NCBI RefSeq assembly: GCF_002960445.1
Contig: NZ_POJD01000142.1
Location: 248,001-312,000 of the forward strand
DNA length: 64,000 nucleotides
Origin: Streptococcus suis
GTDB taxonomy: Bacteria > Bacillota > Bacilli > Lactobacillales > Streptococcaceae
Reading direction: 5' to 3'
Part shown: positions 1-7,271 of the stretch, piece by piece
Layout: each line of letters opens with the position of its first letter
Position numbering within the stretch: position 1 is the first letter of the stretch
The notes under the pieces: generated by a model
What the model was told of the DNA's origin: nothing
The model's input: the letters and a program-made list of their open reading frames with translations, nothing else
Database searches by the model: none
Position numbers and translations under genes: made by a program

Positions 1-275
1 TTCGAGATTCCAAATGGTTTATTTAATATATCCACTATTTCATGCCAATAATTTGCAGTCAATTCATCTTCTGGTAGTTGTTCTTCAATTAAGTCACGAC
101 GTATTTGTTTAAAAGCCTCATCTAGTTTTTCAATTGAGCAATCGAGGCAGTGAGGTTGTATGTAATCTCTCATGGCAATTTTACAATCCTCAACATTGTT
201 CGTGTGTGAAAATTTTTTCAGAATATCATTCATATCGTTATAAAAATTAGAAGGTAGCTCATTTTTCTTTCTCAT
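1..275 (-). CDS. Hypothetical protein, 3' end cut by window edge
   Basis: An open frame runs from an ATG at 275 off the left edge (91 codons visible). It begins MRKKNELPSNFYNDMNDIL and contains an HCLDC motif near residue 50 that could bind a metal, inside an otherwise charged, helical-looking sequence. A good ribosome site (aggaaag) sits 7 bases upstream of the ATG. It is transcribed divergently from the SOS-like cassette, so the two may share control through the inverted repeat between them. I do not recognise the family. Confidence 0.6.
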   Translation of the reverse strand, partial: MRKKNELPSNFYNDMNDILKKFSHTNNVEDCKIAMRDYIQPHCLDCSIEKLDEAFKQIRRDLIEEQLPEDELTANYWHEIVDILNKPFGIS

Positions 276-323
276 AGAACTCTTTCCTATCCTTTATTTA
301 GTCCATTCAATTGAGTGTATTTC

Positions 324-354
324 TTGTATTTTATCACAATCATCTAAAATACAA
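324..354. promoter_or_regulatory. 10-bp inverted repeat between divergent genes (operator candidate)
   Basis: TTGTATTTTA (324-333) is repeated as its exact reverse complement TAAAATACAA (345-354) with 11 bases between. It sits in front of the leftward gene, where a -35/-10 pair could be TTGTAT and a TAAAAT box on the minus strand. The symmetry and position suggest an operator. Which regulator binds is unknown; the adjacent HdiR-like repressor is the obvious candidate. Confidence 0.4.
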
Positions 355-372
355 TACAAATTATTTTACTTA

Positions 373-423
373 TTGCTTTTTTGTCCAAATTTGTTATAAT
401 TTTGTTAATCTATAATTTAACAA
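373..423 (+). promoter_or_regulatory. Promoter and operator of the hdiR-umuC-like cassette
   Basis: TTGCTT (373-378), a 16-base spacer and a consensus TATAAT (395-400) form a promoter. Directly behind the -10 box lies a perfect inverted repeat TTGTTAA (402-408) / TTAACAA (417-423) with an 8-base centre, ending where the ribosome site begins. A repressor bound there would block initiation, which fits autoregulation by the first gene. Confidence 0.6.
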
Positions 424-434
424 AGAAGGTTTTT

Positions 435-1124
435 ATGTTTTCAAAAGAACGTCTGAAAAATCGAAGAAATGAAAAAAAGTTATCACAATCCGAAATTGCT
501 TCTAAAATTGGAGTTAATAGAACTGCGTTTCATAATTGGGAAAATGGAAAGAGCGTCCCTAACAAAAAAAACCTCATTGCCCTCGCTGCTATCCTTGATG
601 TCCCTGTCACTTATTTTGAATCTGAATACTATATCGTCAATAACTATCTTCAGTTATCTCCTGATAATCAGATAAAGGCAGAAGACTTTGTAGAGGAGCT
701 TCTTCTTTCCCAACAAACCTCTAAAGTAACTCCACTCTTCTCAGTCCAAGTGCTATCAGATATCCAACTCTCAGCTGGTCTCGGAGAAGGATTCTTTGAC
801 GAGTTTGAAACTGAAACAGTCTACTCAGATGAGGAACAATACGGTTACGACTTTGCAGCTTGGATTGAGGGAGATTCTATGGAGCCTGTCTATAAGAGTG
901 GTGAAGTCGCGCTTATTCGCTCGAACGGATTCGATTATGATGGAGCTGTCTATGCATTATCATGGAATGACTCAGTTTATATCAAAAAACTCTACCGCGA
1001 AGAATATGGGTTCAGAATGGTTTCCCTGAATAAGGACTATCCTGAAAAGTTCATCCCTTATGAAGATGAGCCGAAAATTGTTGGTCTAGTTGTAGGTCAC
1101 TTTATGCCTGTCGAGGGAGTATAG
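435..1124 (+). CDS. hdiR: HdiR/LexA-like self-cleaving repressor (XRE + peptidase S24)
   Basis: This 229-residue protein has an N-terminal XRE helix-turn-helix (residues 5-60) and a C-terminal S24 peptidase domain. The S24 signature is complete: a likely Ala-Gly cleavage site in QLSAGLG (114-115), nucleophile Ser148 in EGDSMEP and the general-base Lys in YIKKLYR (184/185). HdiR of Lactococcus and S. uberis is a damage-responsive repressor of this build that controls a umuC operon; that assignment here rests on architecture plus the downstream polymerase gene. The ATG at 435 is chosen over an upstream in-frame start because aaagaaggt precedes it. It starts a tight co-directional run of genes. 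Confidence 0.8.
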   Translation: MFSKERLKNRRNEKKLSQSEIASKIGVNRTAFHNWENGKSVPNKKNLIALAAILDVPVTYFESEYYIVNNYLQLSPDNQIKAEDFVEELLLSQQTSKVTPLFSVQVLSDIQLSAGLGEGFFDEFETETVYSDEEQYGYDFAAWIEGDSMEPVYKSGEVALIRSNGFDYDGAVYALSWNDSVYIKKLYREEYGFRMVSLNKDYPEKFIPYEDEPKIVGLVVGHFMPVEGV

Positions 1125-1126
1125 TC

Positions 1127-1354
1127 ATGAAATTGAAAGATATTTTAGAACTTGGAACATACGGTTTCAATCCTGATTGTAAAGTTGAAATTTTCAATAT
1201 GGACAACTTTGAAGAGCGGCTAGAAAATGAAGGATTCGATGAAATTCTTATTCCTCAAAATGAGGATGCAAAAATCTATCCTTACGCTTTTTTAATAGAG
1301 GATTCTATTTTGATCGCAATGACTGAGGAGGATGACAATTCCAATGAATGTTAA
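1127..1354 (+). CDS. Small acidic hypothetical protein of SOS-like operon
   Basis: This 75-residue acidic protein starts two bases after the repressor stop, with its ribosome site (gagggag) inside the repressor gene. It has no cysteine pair, signal peptide or membrane segment. Its 3' end overlaps the next small gene by 11 bases, so the cassette is translated as a coupled set. I do not recognise a family. Location suggests an accessory role to the repressor or polymerase, which is inference only. Confidence 0.65.
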   Translation: MKLKDILELGTYGFNPDCKVEIFNMDNFEERLENEGFDEILIPQNEDAKIYPYAFLIEDSILIAMTEEDDNSNEC

Positions 1355-1472
1355 AGAAATGATTTACATAAAGGATGAACGCATTATCTTCACTCCTGAT
1401 AAGTTCGAATACGACATCACTGATTACATCGGTGAACTTATCGAAGAGCTAGAGAAACTCAAACGGAGATAA
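1344..1472 (+). CDS. 42-residue hypothetical protein of SOS-like operon
   Basis: This short gene begins at ATG 1344 behind gaggaggatgac, overlaps the preceding gene by 11 bases and stops 4 bases before the polymerase ATG. The product, starting MNVKEMIYIKDERI, ends in a charged helix (ELIEELEKLKRR) that could be a coiled coil. Its tight packing and good ribosome site argue that it is real. The function is unknown. Confidence 0.55.
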   Translation: MNVKEMIYIKDERIIFTPDKFEYDITDYIGELIEELEKLKRR

Positions 1473-1476
1473 TCTT

Positions 1477-2892
1477 ATGGGCTATATTGACTACTCTATA
1501 GAACCTCAAAGTGACATAGCCTTCCTCGATATGAAGTCCTTCTACGCTTCGGTAGAATGTGTGGATAGAGGTTTGCATCCACTCTACACATCATTATGTG
1601 TCATGAGCCGAGCAGATAACTCAGCAGGATTAATACTAGCTTCTTCTCCCATGTTTAAGAAAGTATTTGGAAAAGCAAATGTAGGGCGTTCCTACGACTT
1701 GCCATTTGATATAAACACTCGTAAATTCAGCTATCAGAATGCATGGAAGCAGGACATTGAGGTAACACCGAAGTATAAATCTTTCATCGAACACTGGGCA
1801 AAGCGTACACTCATCGTTCCTCCTCGAATGGACAGATATATTGAGAAGAATCTAGAGATTCAACATATCTTTCAAGACTATGCTGCTCCAGATGACATTC
1901 TCCCCTATTCAATTGATGAAGGTTTTATCGACCTTACTAGCTCACTTTCTTACTTTATTTCTGATAAGTCAATGTCAAGGAAAGATAAGTTAGATAATGT
2001 TTCCGCTATGATTCAGAGAGATATTTACCGTAAAACAGGTATTATCTCAACTGTAGGCATGAGCAATTCCAACCCCCTGCTAGCTAAACTAGCTCTAGAT
2101 AATGAAGCTAAGAAAACTGCTACAATGAGGGCTAACTGGTCATACCAAGATGTAGAAACCAAAGTATGGTCCATACCAAAATTATCAGACTTTTGGGGGA
2201 TTGGCAATAAAACAGAGATTCATTTACAAAAACTTGGTATTCATTCAATCAAAGAACTGGCCAATTTCAATCCCGATATTCTCAAAAAAGAATTCGGTAA
2301 AGTCGGAGTTCAGCTTTGGTTTCACGCAAATGGAGTTGACGAGAGCAACGTCCATGACCCCTATAAACCAAAATCACGAGGATTGGGTAATTCTCAAGTA
2401 CTTCCTAGAGATTACAGAACCCAAAGAGAAATTGAAATCGTATTAGCTGAAATGGCTGACCAAGTTGCTAACCGTCTTCGCTCGGCACATAAAAAAGCTA
2501 CTGTCGTTTCTATTCATATTGGCTATTCTAGAACTGAGATGAAAAAATCAATTAATGCTCAGAAAAAAATTGACCCAGCAAATCTTCCAAAAACAATGGT
2601 TGGTCATGTACTTGAATTATTCCGAAAGAAATACACCTCTGGTGCAGTGAGGCAAATCGGTGTGTCTTATGGTGGCTTTGTAGATGAAAACTTTACTCTA
2701 CTGTCACTTTTTGATGATGTAGAACAAATTGAAAAAGAAAATAGACTTCAGACAGCAATTGATGTTGTCAGAGAACAGTTTGGCTTTTTAGCTATTCAAA
2801 AAGGAACCGTCCTAACCGAAGGTTCCAGAAATATAGAACGCAGTAAACTTATCGGCGGTCATTCCGCTGGTGGATTGGAGGGATTAAAATGA
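1477..2892 (+). CDS. umuC: Y-family DNA polymerase, UmuC/ImpB type
   Basis: This 471-residue Y-family translesion polymerase copies past damaged bases at the cost of fidelity. Motif I is visible as FLDMKSFYASVE (residues 16-27). The catalytic acidic motif is SIDEGFIDL (about 146-154); the two Asp and the Glu are the metal ligands. A helix-hairpin-helix follows (DFWGIGNKTEIHLQKLGI), then the little-finger domain. The ribosome site is cggagat. It overlaps the next gene by ATGA. Its position behind a self-cleaving repressor matches the HdiR-regulated, UV-inducible umuC operon known in S. uberis. Host-linked and element-borne copies are both common, so chromosomal origin is not certain. Confidence 0.9.
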   Translation: MGYIDYSIEPQSDIAFLDMKSFYASVECVDRGLHPLYTSLCVMSRADNSAGLILASSPMFKKVFGKANVGRSYDLPFDINTRKFSYQNAWKQDIEVTPKYKSFIEHWAKRTLIVPPRMDRYIEKNLEIQHIFQDYAAPDDILPYSIDEGFIDLTSSLSYFISDKSMSRKDKLDNVSAMIQRDIYRKTGIISTVGMSNSNPLLAKLALDNEAKKTATMRANWSYQDVETKVWSIPKLSDFWGIGNKTEIHLQKLGIHSIKELANFNPDILKKEFGKVGVQLWFHANGVDESNVHDPYKPKSRGLGNSQVLPRDYRTQREIEIVLAEMADQVANRLRSAHKKATVVSIHIGYSRTEMKKSINAQKKIDPANLPKTMVGHVLELFRKKYTSGAVRQIGVSYGGFVDENFTLLSLFDDVEQIEKENRLQTAIDVVREQFGFLAIQKGTVLTEGSRNIERSKLIGGHSAGGLEGLK

Positions 2893-3257
2893 TTGATCGT
2901 TCATACTTGCCATTTCAGTCAGCAAGAGAGTACCAGGATACTAAGATGCAAAAATGGATGGGATTTTTCCTATCTGAGCATACATCTGCTCTTTCTGATG
3001 ATGCAAACAAAGTAACGTATATGTCTGATTTATCACTAGAGAAGAAATTATTACTCCTCAGTCAAGTGTACACTGGGCAATTGCACACACGCATTCATGT
3101 CGTTGAAAAAAACAAGCGAGTTTCCTACACTGGGACAATACCAAGTCTGAACAAAGATTTCATTTTGATAAAAACTACAACAGGTCACATCAATTTGAAA
3201 TTGAACGACATAATTAGTATTGAACTTGTAGAGGAGGTGCTCTATGAATCAGCTTGA
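2889..3257 (+). CDS. YolD-like protein
   Basis: This 122-residue protein has a YolD-like core: an N-terminal DRSYLPFQSAREYQD segment, then a beta-rich half (residues 70-115) with GTIPSLNKDFILIKT. YolD-like proteins sit next to UvrX/UmuC-type polymerases in Bacillus and streptococci, and their function is not settled; some suggest a UmuD-like accessory role. It starts in an ATGA overlap with the polymerase stop, so translation is coupled, and overlaps the next gene by 14 bases. Confidence 0.7.
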   Translation: MIDRSYLPFQSAREYQDTKMQKWMGFFLSEHTSALSDDANKVTYMSDLSLEKKLLLLSQVYTGQLHTRIHVVEKNKRVSYTGTIPSLNKDFILIKTTTGHINLKLNDIISIELVEEVLYESA

Positions 3258-3543
3258 GTTTCAGCGTAATCACCTTCAAATGGACTATTACAGCGAGAGC
3301 TACCAAGATTTTGAACGTGACTTCTACCGCTACTCCAATATGAATATTCCATTGACCTTCCTGACTGATGATATCATCAAAACAATGGCGACTTCTCGTA
3401 AGAATTACTTTGTCCTAAATAAGGAAAAGGCAAGAGATAACCGTGATCACTTCTTCATATTTGAGGTAAGTACCGTAGATGAGAATCCGCTAATCTACCA
3501 TTATACATATAAGAAAACTACAACATATTTAGCAGAAAAATAG
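3244..3543 (+). CDS. Small conserved protein at end of umuC operon
   Basis: This 99-residue protein starts at ATG 3244 behind gaggaggtgct, overlapping the YolD-like gene. It is rich in aromatic and charged residues, with a central DNRDHFF motif and a C-terminal strand pair (PLIYHYTYKKTT). No catalytic signature was found. It is the last intact gene of the cassette. A decayed second copy of its C-terminal half follows directly, so the family was once duplicated here. The function is unknown. Confidence 0.6.
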   Translation: MNQLEFQRNHLQMDYYSESYQDFERDFYRYSNMNIPLTFLTDDIIKTMATSRKNYFVLNKEKARDNRDHFFIFEVSTVDENPLIYHYTYKKTTTYLAEK

Positions 3544-3577
3544 GAGCAGTTCGATTTACTGTTCTTATTTATATGCT

Positions 3578-3718
3578 TTCATAAATTTCTTCAAGCTCAA
3601 TGAGGATAATGCCGAAGACAACCGAGATCACTACATTCAATTCAATATTGAGCCTATCGAGAACAATAAGCTCATCAGAAAATATGTTTACCTAAAGACC
3701 GTTTACTCAATAAACTAA
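3578..3718 (+). pseudogene. Decayed second copy of the preceding small gene
   Basis: This frame has no start codon or ribosome site and ends at TAA 3716. It reads FINFFKLNEDNAEDNRDHYI, then a stretch ending KYVYLKTVYSIN. The intact upstream gene has NYFVLNKEKARDNRDHFF and HYTYKKTTTY at the same relative places. The DNRDH core and spacing match, so this is the 3' half of a paralogue whose 5' half is lost. Confidence 0.6.
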
Positions 3719-3740
3719 AAAGGAGCCATACACTCCTTTT
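3718..3740. terminator. Bidirectional terminator after the SOS-like cassette
   Basis: AAAAGGAG (3718-3725), a 7-base loop, then CTCCTTTT (3733-3740). A-rich and T-rich flanks on both sides allow it to work for the cassette and for the converging ATP-grasp gene. Confidence 0.65.
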
Positions 3741-3757
3741 CATATTGACGAAAATAT

Positions 3758-4513
3758 CTATTTATTTACCAAAGAAAAGTCAAAAACTGGATTTTTGCTA
3801 AAATACGGTTCAACCATTTCTTCCCATCTAGCTCTAGAAAATTTAATGGATTTTAAAGGTGATAAACCATAATTTCCGAGAGCATAACCATCGTTTACTT
3901 CAACAACTAATGTACGACCATCCTTAGTAACACCAATATCTAAACCATAAGCCCTAGGTGCACTACCCCAAGCAGCAACCGCTTTGTCAATAACACTGGC
4001 ATCGTACTGGGCATGATAGTCACCTGTATATGGACGAACATCCAGTACCTCTCCATTAAGTATAAAACAGCGCCACTCTGCAACAAATTCTACAATATCA
4101 CTAATCCAAATAGGATAGTCAAATGGTAATCCAATACCAACCAAATCTCGGGTCCCATTAACTACTCTTCCTGTAAAAACCTTTGAACCAGCTTTGGGCT
4201 TAATAAATTTGCCCCAATTATCAGGAATATTGACAATCTCTCCCATAAGTCCCTCTCGGATAGTGCGACCATAAAATTCAGAAAGCTCCTCTGGGTAGTC
4301 AATAACTGGTATATCTATTCCCATCCAAGACAACAATAATCTCGTCTCAGCAATATAGTCAATAATGAGATCTTCACGGGTTAAAGTTTCTAATTCACTA
4401 AAATCACTATATAACACTACTTCTTCTCCTAATAAATGAGCGCCTACTTGAGCATTATACTTATTAATAGATACTTCACTTAATCTACTGCTATCTTTTA
4501 TATAAACAACCAT
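3758..4513 (-). CDS. ATP-grasp domain protein, R2K-like
   Basis: This 251-residue protein's C-terminal half has ATP-grasp features: a substrate/ATP segment EWRCFILNGEVLDVRPY (about 146-162) and a metal-binding end DGRTLVVEVNDG (about 197-208) with the Glu and Asn expected for magnesium. ATP-grasp enzymes form amide or thioester bonds through an acyl-phosphate. The compact R2K group, to which this looks closest, is often found in phages and elements, and substrates are mostly unknown. A clear ribosome site (aaaaaggtg) precedes the ATG. It lies 57 bases downstream of a ribbon-helix-helix gene in one transcript, separated by a long AT palindrome. Confidence 0.7.
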   Translation of the reverse strand: MVVYIKDSSRLSEVSINKYNAQVGAHLLGEEVVLYSDFSELETLTREDLIIDYIAETRLLLSWMGIDIPVIDYPEELSEFYGRTIREGLMGEIVNIPDNWGKFIKPKAGSKVFTGRVVNGTRDLVGIGLPFDYPIWISDIVEFVAEWRCFILNGEVLDVRPYTGDYHAQYDASVIDKAVAAWGSAPRAYGLDIGVTKDGRTLVVEVNDGYALGNYGLSPLKSIKFSRARWEEMVEPYFSKNPVFDFSLVNK

Positions 4514-4547
4514 TTCTACACCTTTTTATCACTAGTGCAACACCAAT

Positions 4548-4583
4548 ATTCAAAAAAATAAAATATATTTTATTTTTTTGAAT
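4548..4583. repeat. 36-bp perfect AT-rich palindrome between two genes
   Basis: Bases 4548-4565 and 4566-4583 are exact reverse complements with no spacer. The palindrome spans the stop codon of the ribbon-helix-helix gene. In RNA it would form a long A-U hairpin, possibly partially terminating transcription or protecting the message between the two genes. Confidence 0.7.
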
Positions 4584-4758
4584 AGATTGCTCCCATAATA
4601 TCATCAAAATAATCAACTGTATTCAGTAATAGTTCAATAATCTGCGATTTTGTCAATCTCATACCTCGCCTATCACGAGCATCTTCAATGAGCAATTCCA
4701 ATTTCTCAAGATTCTTATCATCTAAACTAATCATAATACGATTTTTATCTGTAGCCAC
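4570..4758 (-). CDS. Ribbon-helix-helix (CopG-like) DNA-binding protein
   Basis: A protein of about 62 residues with the classic ribbon-helix-helix order: a short strand NRIMISLD, then helix A (KNLEKLELLIEDARDR) and a TKSQIIELLLNTV helix B. Such proteins bind operator DNA as dimers and often repress their own operon or act as antitoxins. I take GTG 4758 as the start because gagaggtg lies 6 bases upstream; an in-frame GTG at 4767 is possible but has no site. It is co-transcribed with the ATP-grasp gene. A 14-bp palindrome in its own promoter is the likely binding site. Confidence 0.75.
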   Translation of the reverse strand: MATDKNRIMISLDDKNLEKLELLIEDARDRRGMRLTKSQIIELLLNTVDYFDDIMGAIYSKK

Positions 4759-4777
4759 ATCTATCACCTCTCATTCA

Positions 4778-4806
4778 TATTAACACAAGTGTTACACCTC
4801 TGTCAA
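4778..4806 (-). promoter_or_regulatory. Promoter with palindromic operator for the RHH/ATP-grasp operon
   Basis: On the minus strand TTGACA (4806-4801), a 17-base spacer and TTAATA (4783-4778) form a near-consensus promoter. The palindrome TAACAC-AA-GTGTTA (4781-4794) overlaps the spacer and the -10 box, the usual place for an autorepressor of the ribbon-helix-helix type. Confidence 0.7.
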
Positions 4807-4968
4807 CTATACGTTCTGAAAAACTTTAATTTATAAATTGAGTGAGTTACTATCTGATTGCCACGTCAAGCAGAAACGGCTTAAAGCTTGAGCTTCTACT
4901 GTAAAATTAAAAAGACAACTTTCACACCATTCCTCAAGTAATTTGTCACAATAAAGACAAAGCTACTC

Positions 4969-5008
4969 TACAAACTAAAAAGGAGTCTTATGCTCCTTTT
5001 AGTTTGTA
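4969..5008. terminator. Long bidirectional terminator; matches the one at 3718
   Basis: Arms 4969-4985 and 4993-5008 pair over about 16 bases with one bulge and a 7-base loop. The left half and the preceding 17 bases closely match 3694-3725, so the same 3'-end sequence occurs on both sides of the RHH/ATP-grasp module. The rest of 4807-4968 shows no gene. Confidence 0.65.
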
Positions 5009-5014
5009 CCACTT

Positions 5015-5368
5015 TCAATACCAAGCTCTCATGCCATTCTCTGGTGGATTACCTTTTTCTAAACCGTCTATAATACCAGAGATAGCCTGATCTGCATAAA
5101 ATCTTCTGGTGTACCCCTCAGAAACATATTCTTCAAAATCATTACCGCCTTCCTCAGCAATCATATCATTGAGAGATTTTATCAGGCTATTTCTTTCCTC
5201 GGCAGTAACATACCGTTCAAAGTCCCTATCAGCTAACTTAACTAGATAGATACTCTCATTTTTTAAATTTAATTCAATGACACCTGGCTCTGATATAAAA
5301 TCACCTTCAGGATAATAATGATAAGTATAGGTGCCATTTTCTGATGTAACAAGTTCAAATTTTACCAT
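5015..5368 (-). CDS. Hypothetical acidic protein
   Basis: This 117-residue acidic protein begins MVKFELVTSENGTYTYHYYP. The start at ATG 5368 is chosen because gggagag lies 3-9 bases upstream. The N-terminal third is beta-rich and the rest looks helical (RDFERYVTAEERNSLIKSL), ending MRAWY. No catalytic motif, signal or membrane segment was seen. Size and acidity resemble immunity or antitoxin-like proteins, but no toxin gene is beside it. Its 3' end abuts a strong terminator. Confidence 0.55.
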   Translation of the reverse strand: MVKFELVTSENGTYTYHYYPEGDFISEPGVIELNLKNESIYLVKLADRDFERYVTAEERNSLIKSLNDMIAEEGGNDFEEYVSEGYTRRFYADQAISGIIDGLEKGNPPENGMRAWY

Positions 5369-5431
5369 ATTCTCTCCCACTAACTTGCTATTGCTCGGTC
5401 TTCAATATCAAACCTACCTTTTTGAAGCAGG

Positions 5432-5711
5432 TCATTTCCCTAAATTAAGTGCCTCATCTTTTGGTATCTGTACTACTTTAGAAAAGTTACCATTGATACT
5501 AGGTCTCCTCTTTAAATCAAATATATTTCAAAATATTACTCCGACTCATCATATTCTCTATGATTGCAAAATTTTTTGCTATAAATCTAGACAGATTTAT
5601 AGCAGATAAACTGACATTTTCATGAATATTTAATGTACCTCCTTGTATGATAATAAATGTGTTATCAAACATAAAGATTCTATAAAGCAATACCTCTTGT
5701 ACACGATTCAT
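5432..5711 (-). pseudogene. Possible frameshifted coding remnant
   Basis: A 64-codon open frame from ATG 5711 (starts MNRVQEVLLYRIFMFDN) stops at 5517. In another frame, a further protein-like stretch reads IFDLKRRPSINGN and later VVQIPKDEALNLGK before a stop at 5432. Joining them needs one frameshift near 5520. There is no clear ribosome site. This could be a broken gene or chance; I do not recognise it. Confidence 0.25.
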
Positions 5712-5827
5712 TCGAAAAAATGTATATAGTTACAATATATTATAACATGAAATCCCTTACAAAAATATGAAAATGGCAGGAATACAATAGTTGTACTCCC
5801 ACCAATAATTTTTATCTTCGTTCCTTA

Positions 5828-6181
5828 CTATTTATTGTCGTTTTTACGAAAGTCAGATAGTTCCTCAAAATCCTTTAATTCAAAAACAAATGCCTTATCT
5901 TCAGGAATGTGAATCCCCTCTACCCTATAACACTTATCAGATTTCCATTCACTCATGATTGTTAAGAGTGTTTCTTTTAAATTTTTATGACCTACCTGAA
6001 CAATACCTTTTTGCTCCCCAACAGGTTTTGAAAAAGAAAATGCTCCCCTAGTTTTTGCCCGACAAACTTGTATACCCATTACCTTTGTATCCTTATTAAA
6101 AGCAACAAGTACATGTGCAGGGTATTCTAAAGCTTGGACAATTCCTTTACTAAATGTAACAAAGTTCTCGTTCACCGTCAT
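5828..6181 (-). CDS. Hypothetical protein next to GNAT acetyltransferase
   Basis: This 117-residue protein (MTVNENFVTFSKGIVQAL) mixes strands and helices, with repeated hydrophobic-charged segments such as HVLVAFNKDTKVMGIQV. No known motif was seen. It lies 30 bases downstream of the GNAT gene on the same strand and is probably co-transcribed. The ATG at 6181 lacks a clear ribosome site, so the start is uncertain. Confidence 0.5.
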   Translation of the reverse strand: MTVNENFVTFSKGIVQALEYPAHVLVAFNKDTKVMGIQVCRAKTRGAFSFSKPVGEQKGIVQVGHKNLKETLLTIMSEWKSDKCYRVEGIHIPEDKAFVFELKDFEELSDFRKNDNK

Positions 6182-6211
6182 GCTATAATCTGATGAGTAA
6201 CGTATTACGAA

Positions 6212-6736
6212 TTATTTCTTCAAATCTGTAATCAACATTCCAAATACGAAGCTATCTGTCCATTCACCCTTATTCCAATAATCCTTTATGAAATGTGCTT
6301 CCTGTCTCATCCCAAGGTTTTGACATAATTTTTTAGAGGCTATGTTTCTAGCATCTAAATTTGCTTGAATTCTATGAATATTATATTCAGCAAATAATTT
6401 TTTTATTACGGCTTCAACCGATTCATTTGCATAACCTTTCCCAGAAAATTTTGGGTTAAATACAAATCCAATCTCTACAGTTTGTTTCATGCCTGTATAC
6501 CAAACGGATATATCACCAATAACCTTTTTATCCAATACTACAGCAAGATTTAAGCTCGAGTTCTCCTCTAATTTGTTATTTTTAGTTTTCTTTTCGAACT
6601 CTTCTTTATCTTTAGTATTCCATTCATCTTCTAAAAGGTATCTACATACATCTGCATCAGTATAAATCTCAAAAGTATCTTCGATATCATCTGATCTAAA
6701 CGGTCGTATATTTAATCGCTTTGTGTTCAATATCAT
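6212..6736 (-). CDS. GNAT family N-acetyltransferase (RimJ/RimL-like)
   Basis: This 174-residue GNAT protein begins with the RimJ-type pattern LNTKRLNIRPFRSDDIEDTFEIY. It has the acetyl-CoA pyrophosphate loop FSGKGYANESV (about 106-116) and the conserved NIASKKLCQNLGM motif (about 139-151). Such enzymes transfer acetyl from acetyl-CoA to an amine of a protein, antibiotic or small molecule; the target cannot be read from sequence. Its ribosome site caggagaag is strong and a TATAAT lies at 6784-6779. It is a typical mobile-region passenger. Confidence 0.8.
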   Translation of the reverse strand: MILNTKRLNIRPFRSDDIEDTFEIYTDADVCRYLLEDEWNTKDKEEFEKKTKNNKLEENSSLNLAVVLDKKVIGDISVWYTGMKQTVEIGFVFNPKFSGKGYANESVEAVIKKLFAEYNIHRIQANLDARNIASKKLCQNLGMRQEAHFIKDYWNKGEWTDSFVFGMLITDLKK

Positions 6737-6823
6737 TTATCTTCTCCTGCTGTTTTCCCATTAATTTTCTACATCTTAATTATACTAAAATTCTGCGCTA
6801 TTATATCATACCCTCAAAGTCTT

Positions 6824-6916
6824 TTACCAATCACAAAAAGCCATATCAAATCTTTCAAAAGTACTTTGTTTTCCGCAATTAGTGCAGTTTGTTTTTGTTA
6901 AAAAAATTGTTGTCAT
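6824..6916 (-). CDS. 30-residue CxxC zinc-ribbon-like mini-gene
   Basis: ATG 6916 follows gaggaaaag, and a TATAAT box lies at 6970-6965. The 30-residue product, MTTIFLTKTNCTNCGKQST followed by a short helix ending MAFCDW, has one CxxC pair and a third Cys. It may be a genuine small zinc-binding peptide or the leftover of a longer zinc-ribbon protein. The GNAT gene follows 87 bases downstream on the same strand. Confidence 0.35.
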   Translation of the reverse strand: MTTIFLTKTNCTNCGKQSTFERFDMAFCDW

Positions 6917-7271
6917 TCTACTTTTCCTCTTCATCATTAATAAGTAAGCAACTTGCTCTCACTTATTATATTCGCAATGCAAAATAAATTTTGGAATTTT
7001 TTTCAAAAAAAGTTAAATTGTATTGTATCAATTTCAGAACTCACACTTCAATCGACCATTAAGGCGATATTAGAGGTGGGTACGTTTCTATTCCCAAAAA
7101 CTCCTTGTCAATGGAAACAAACACGTACCCACAGGGTAAATGGAAATAGATTTTGATAATTCCTGCTATCACTTCTACTCACTCCAAAAAATTTCTCACT
7201 CTAATACTTCCCCCATACGACAAAAAGCCTTGCAATCAAGGCTTTTCATTATCCCTTTCGTTCAAAGGTTT
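6917..7271. other. Non-coding stretch with inverted repeat and terminator
   Basis: No convincing gene is present on either strand. It contains the promoter of the mini-gene, an inverted repeat GTGGGTACGT (7076-7085) / ACGTACCCAC (7123-7132) with a 37-base centre, and a terminator at 7223-7246. Given the recombinase tail just to the right, the inverted repeat could mark an element end. Confidence 0.4.
7223..7246. terminator. Terminator downstream of recombinase remnant
   Basis: AAAAGCCTTG (7223-7232), loop CAAT, CAAGGCTTTT (7237-7246). It sits right behind the recombinase stop codon on the minus strand. A similar hairpin occurs at 11113-11135. Confidence 0.65.
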
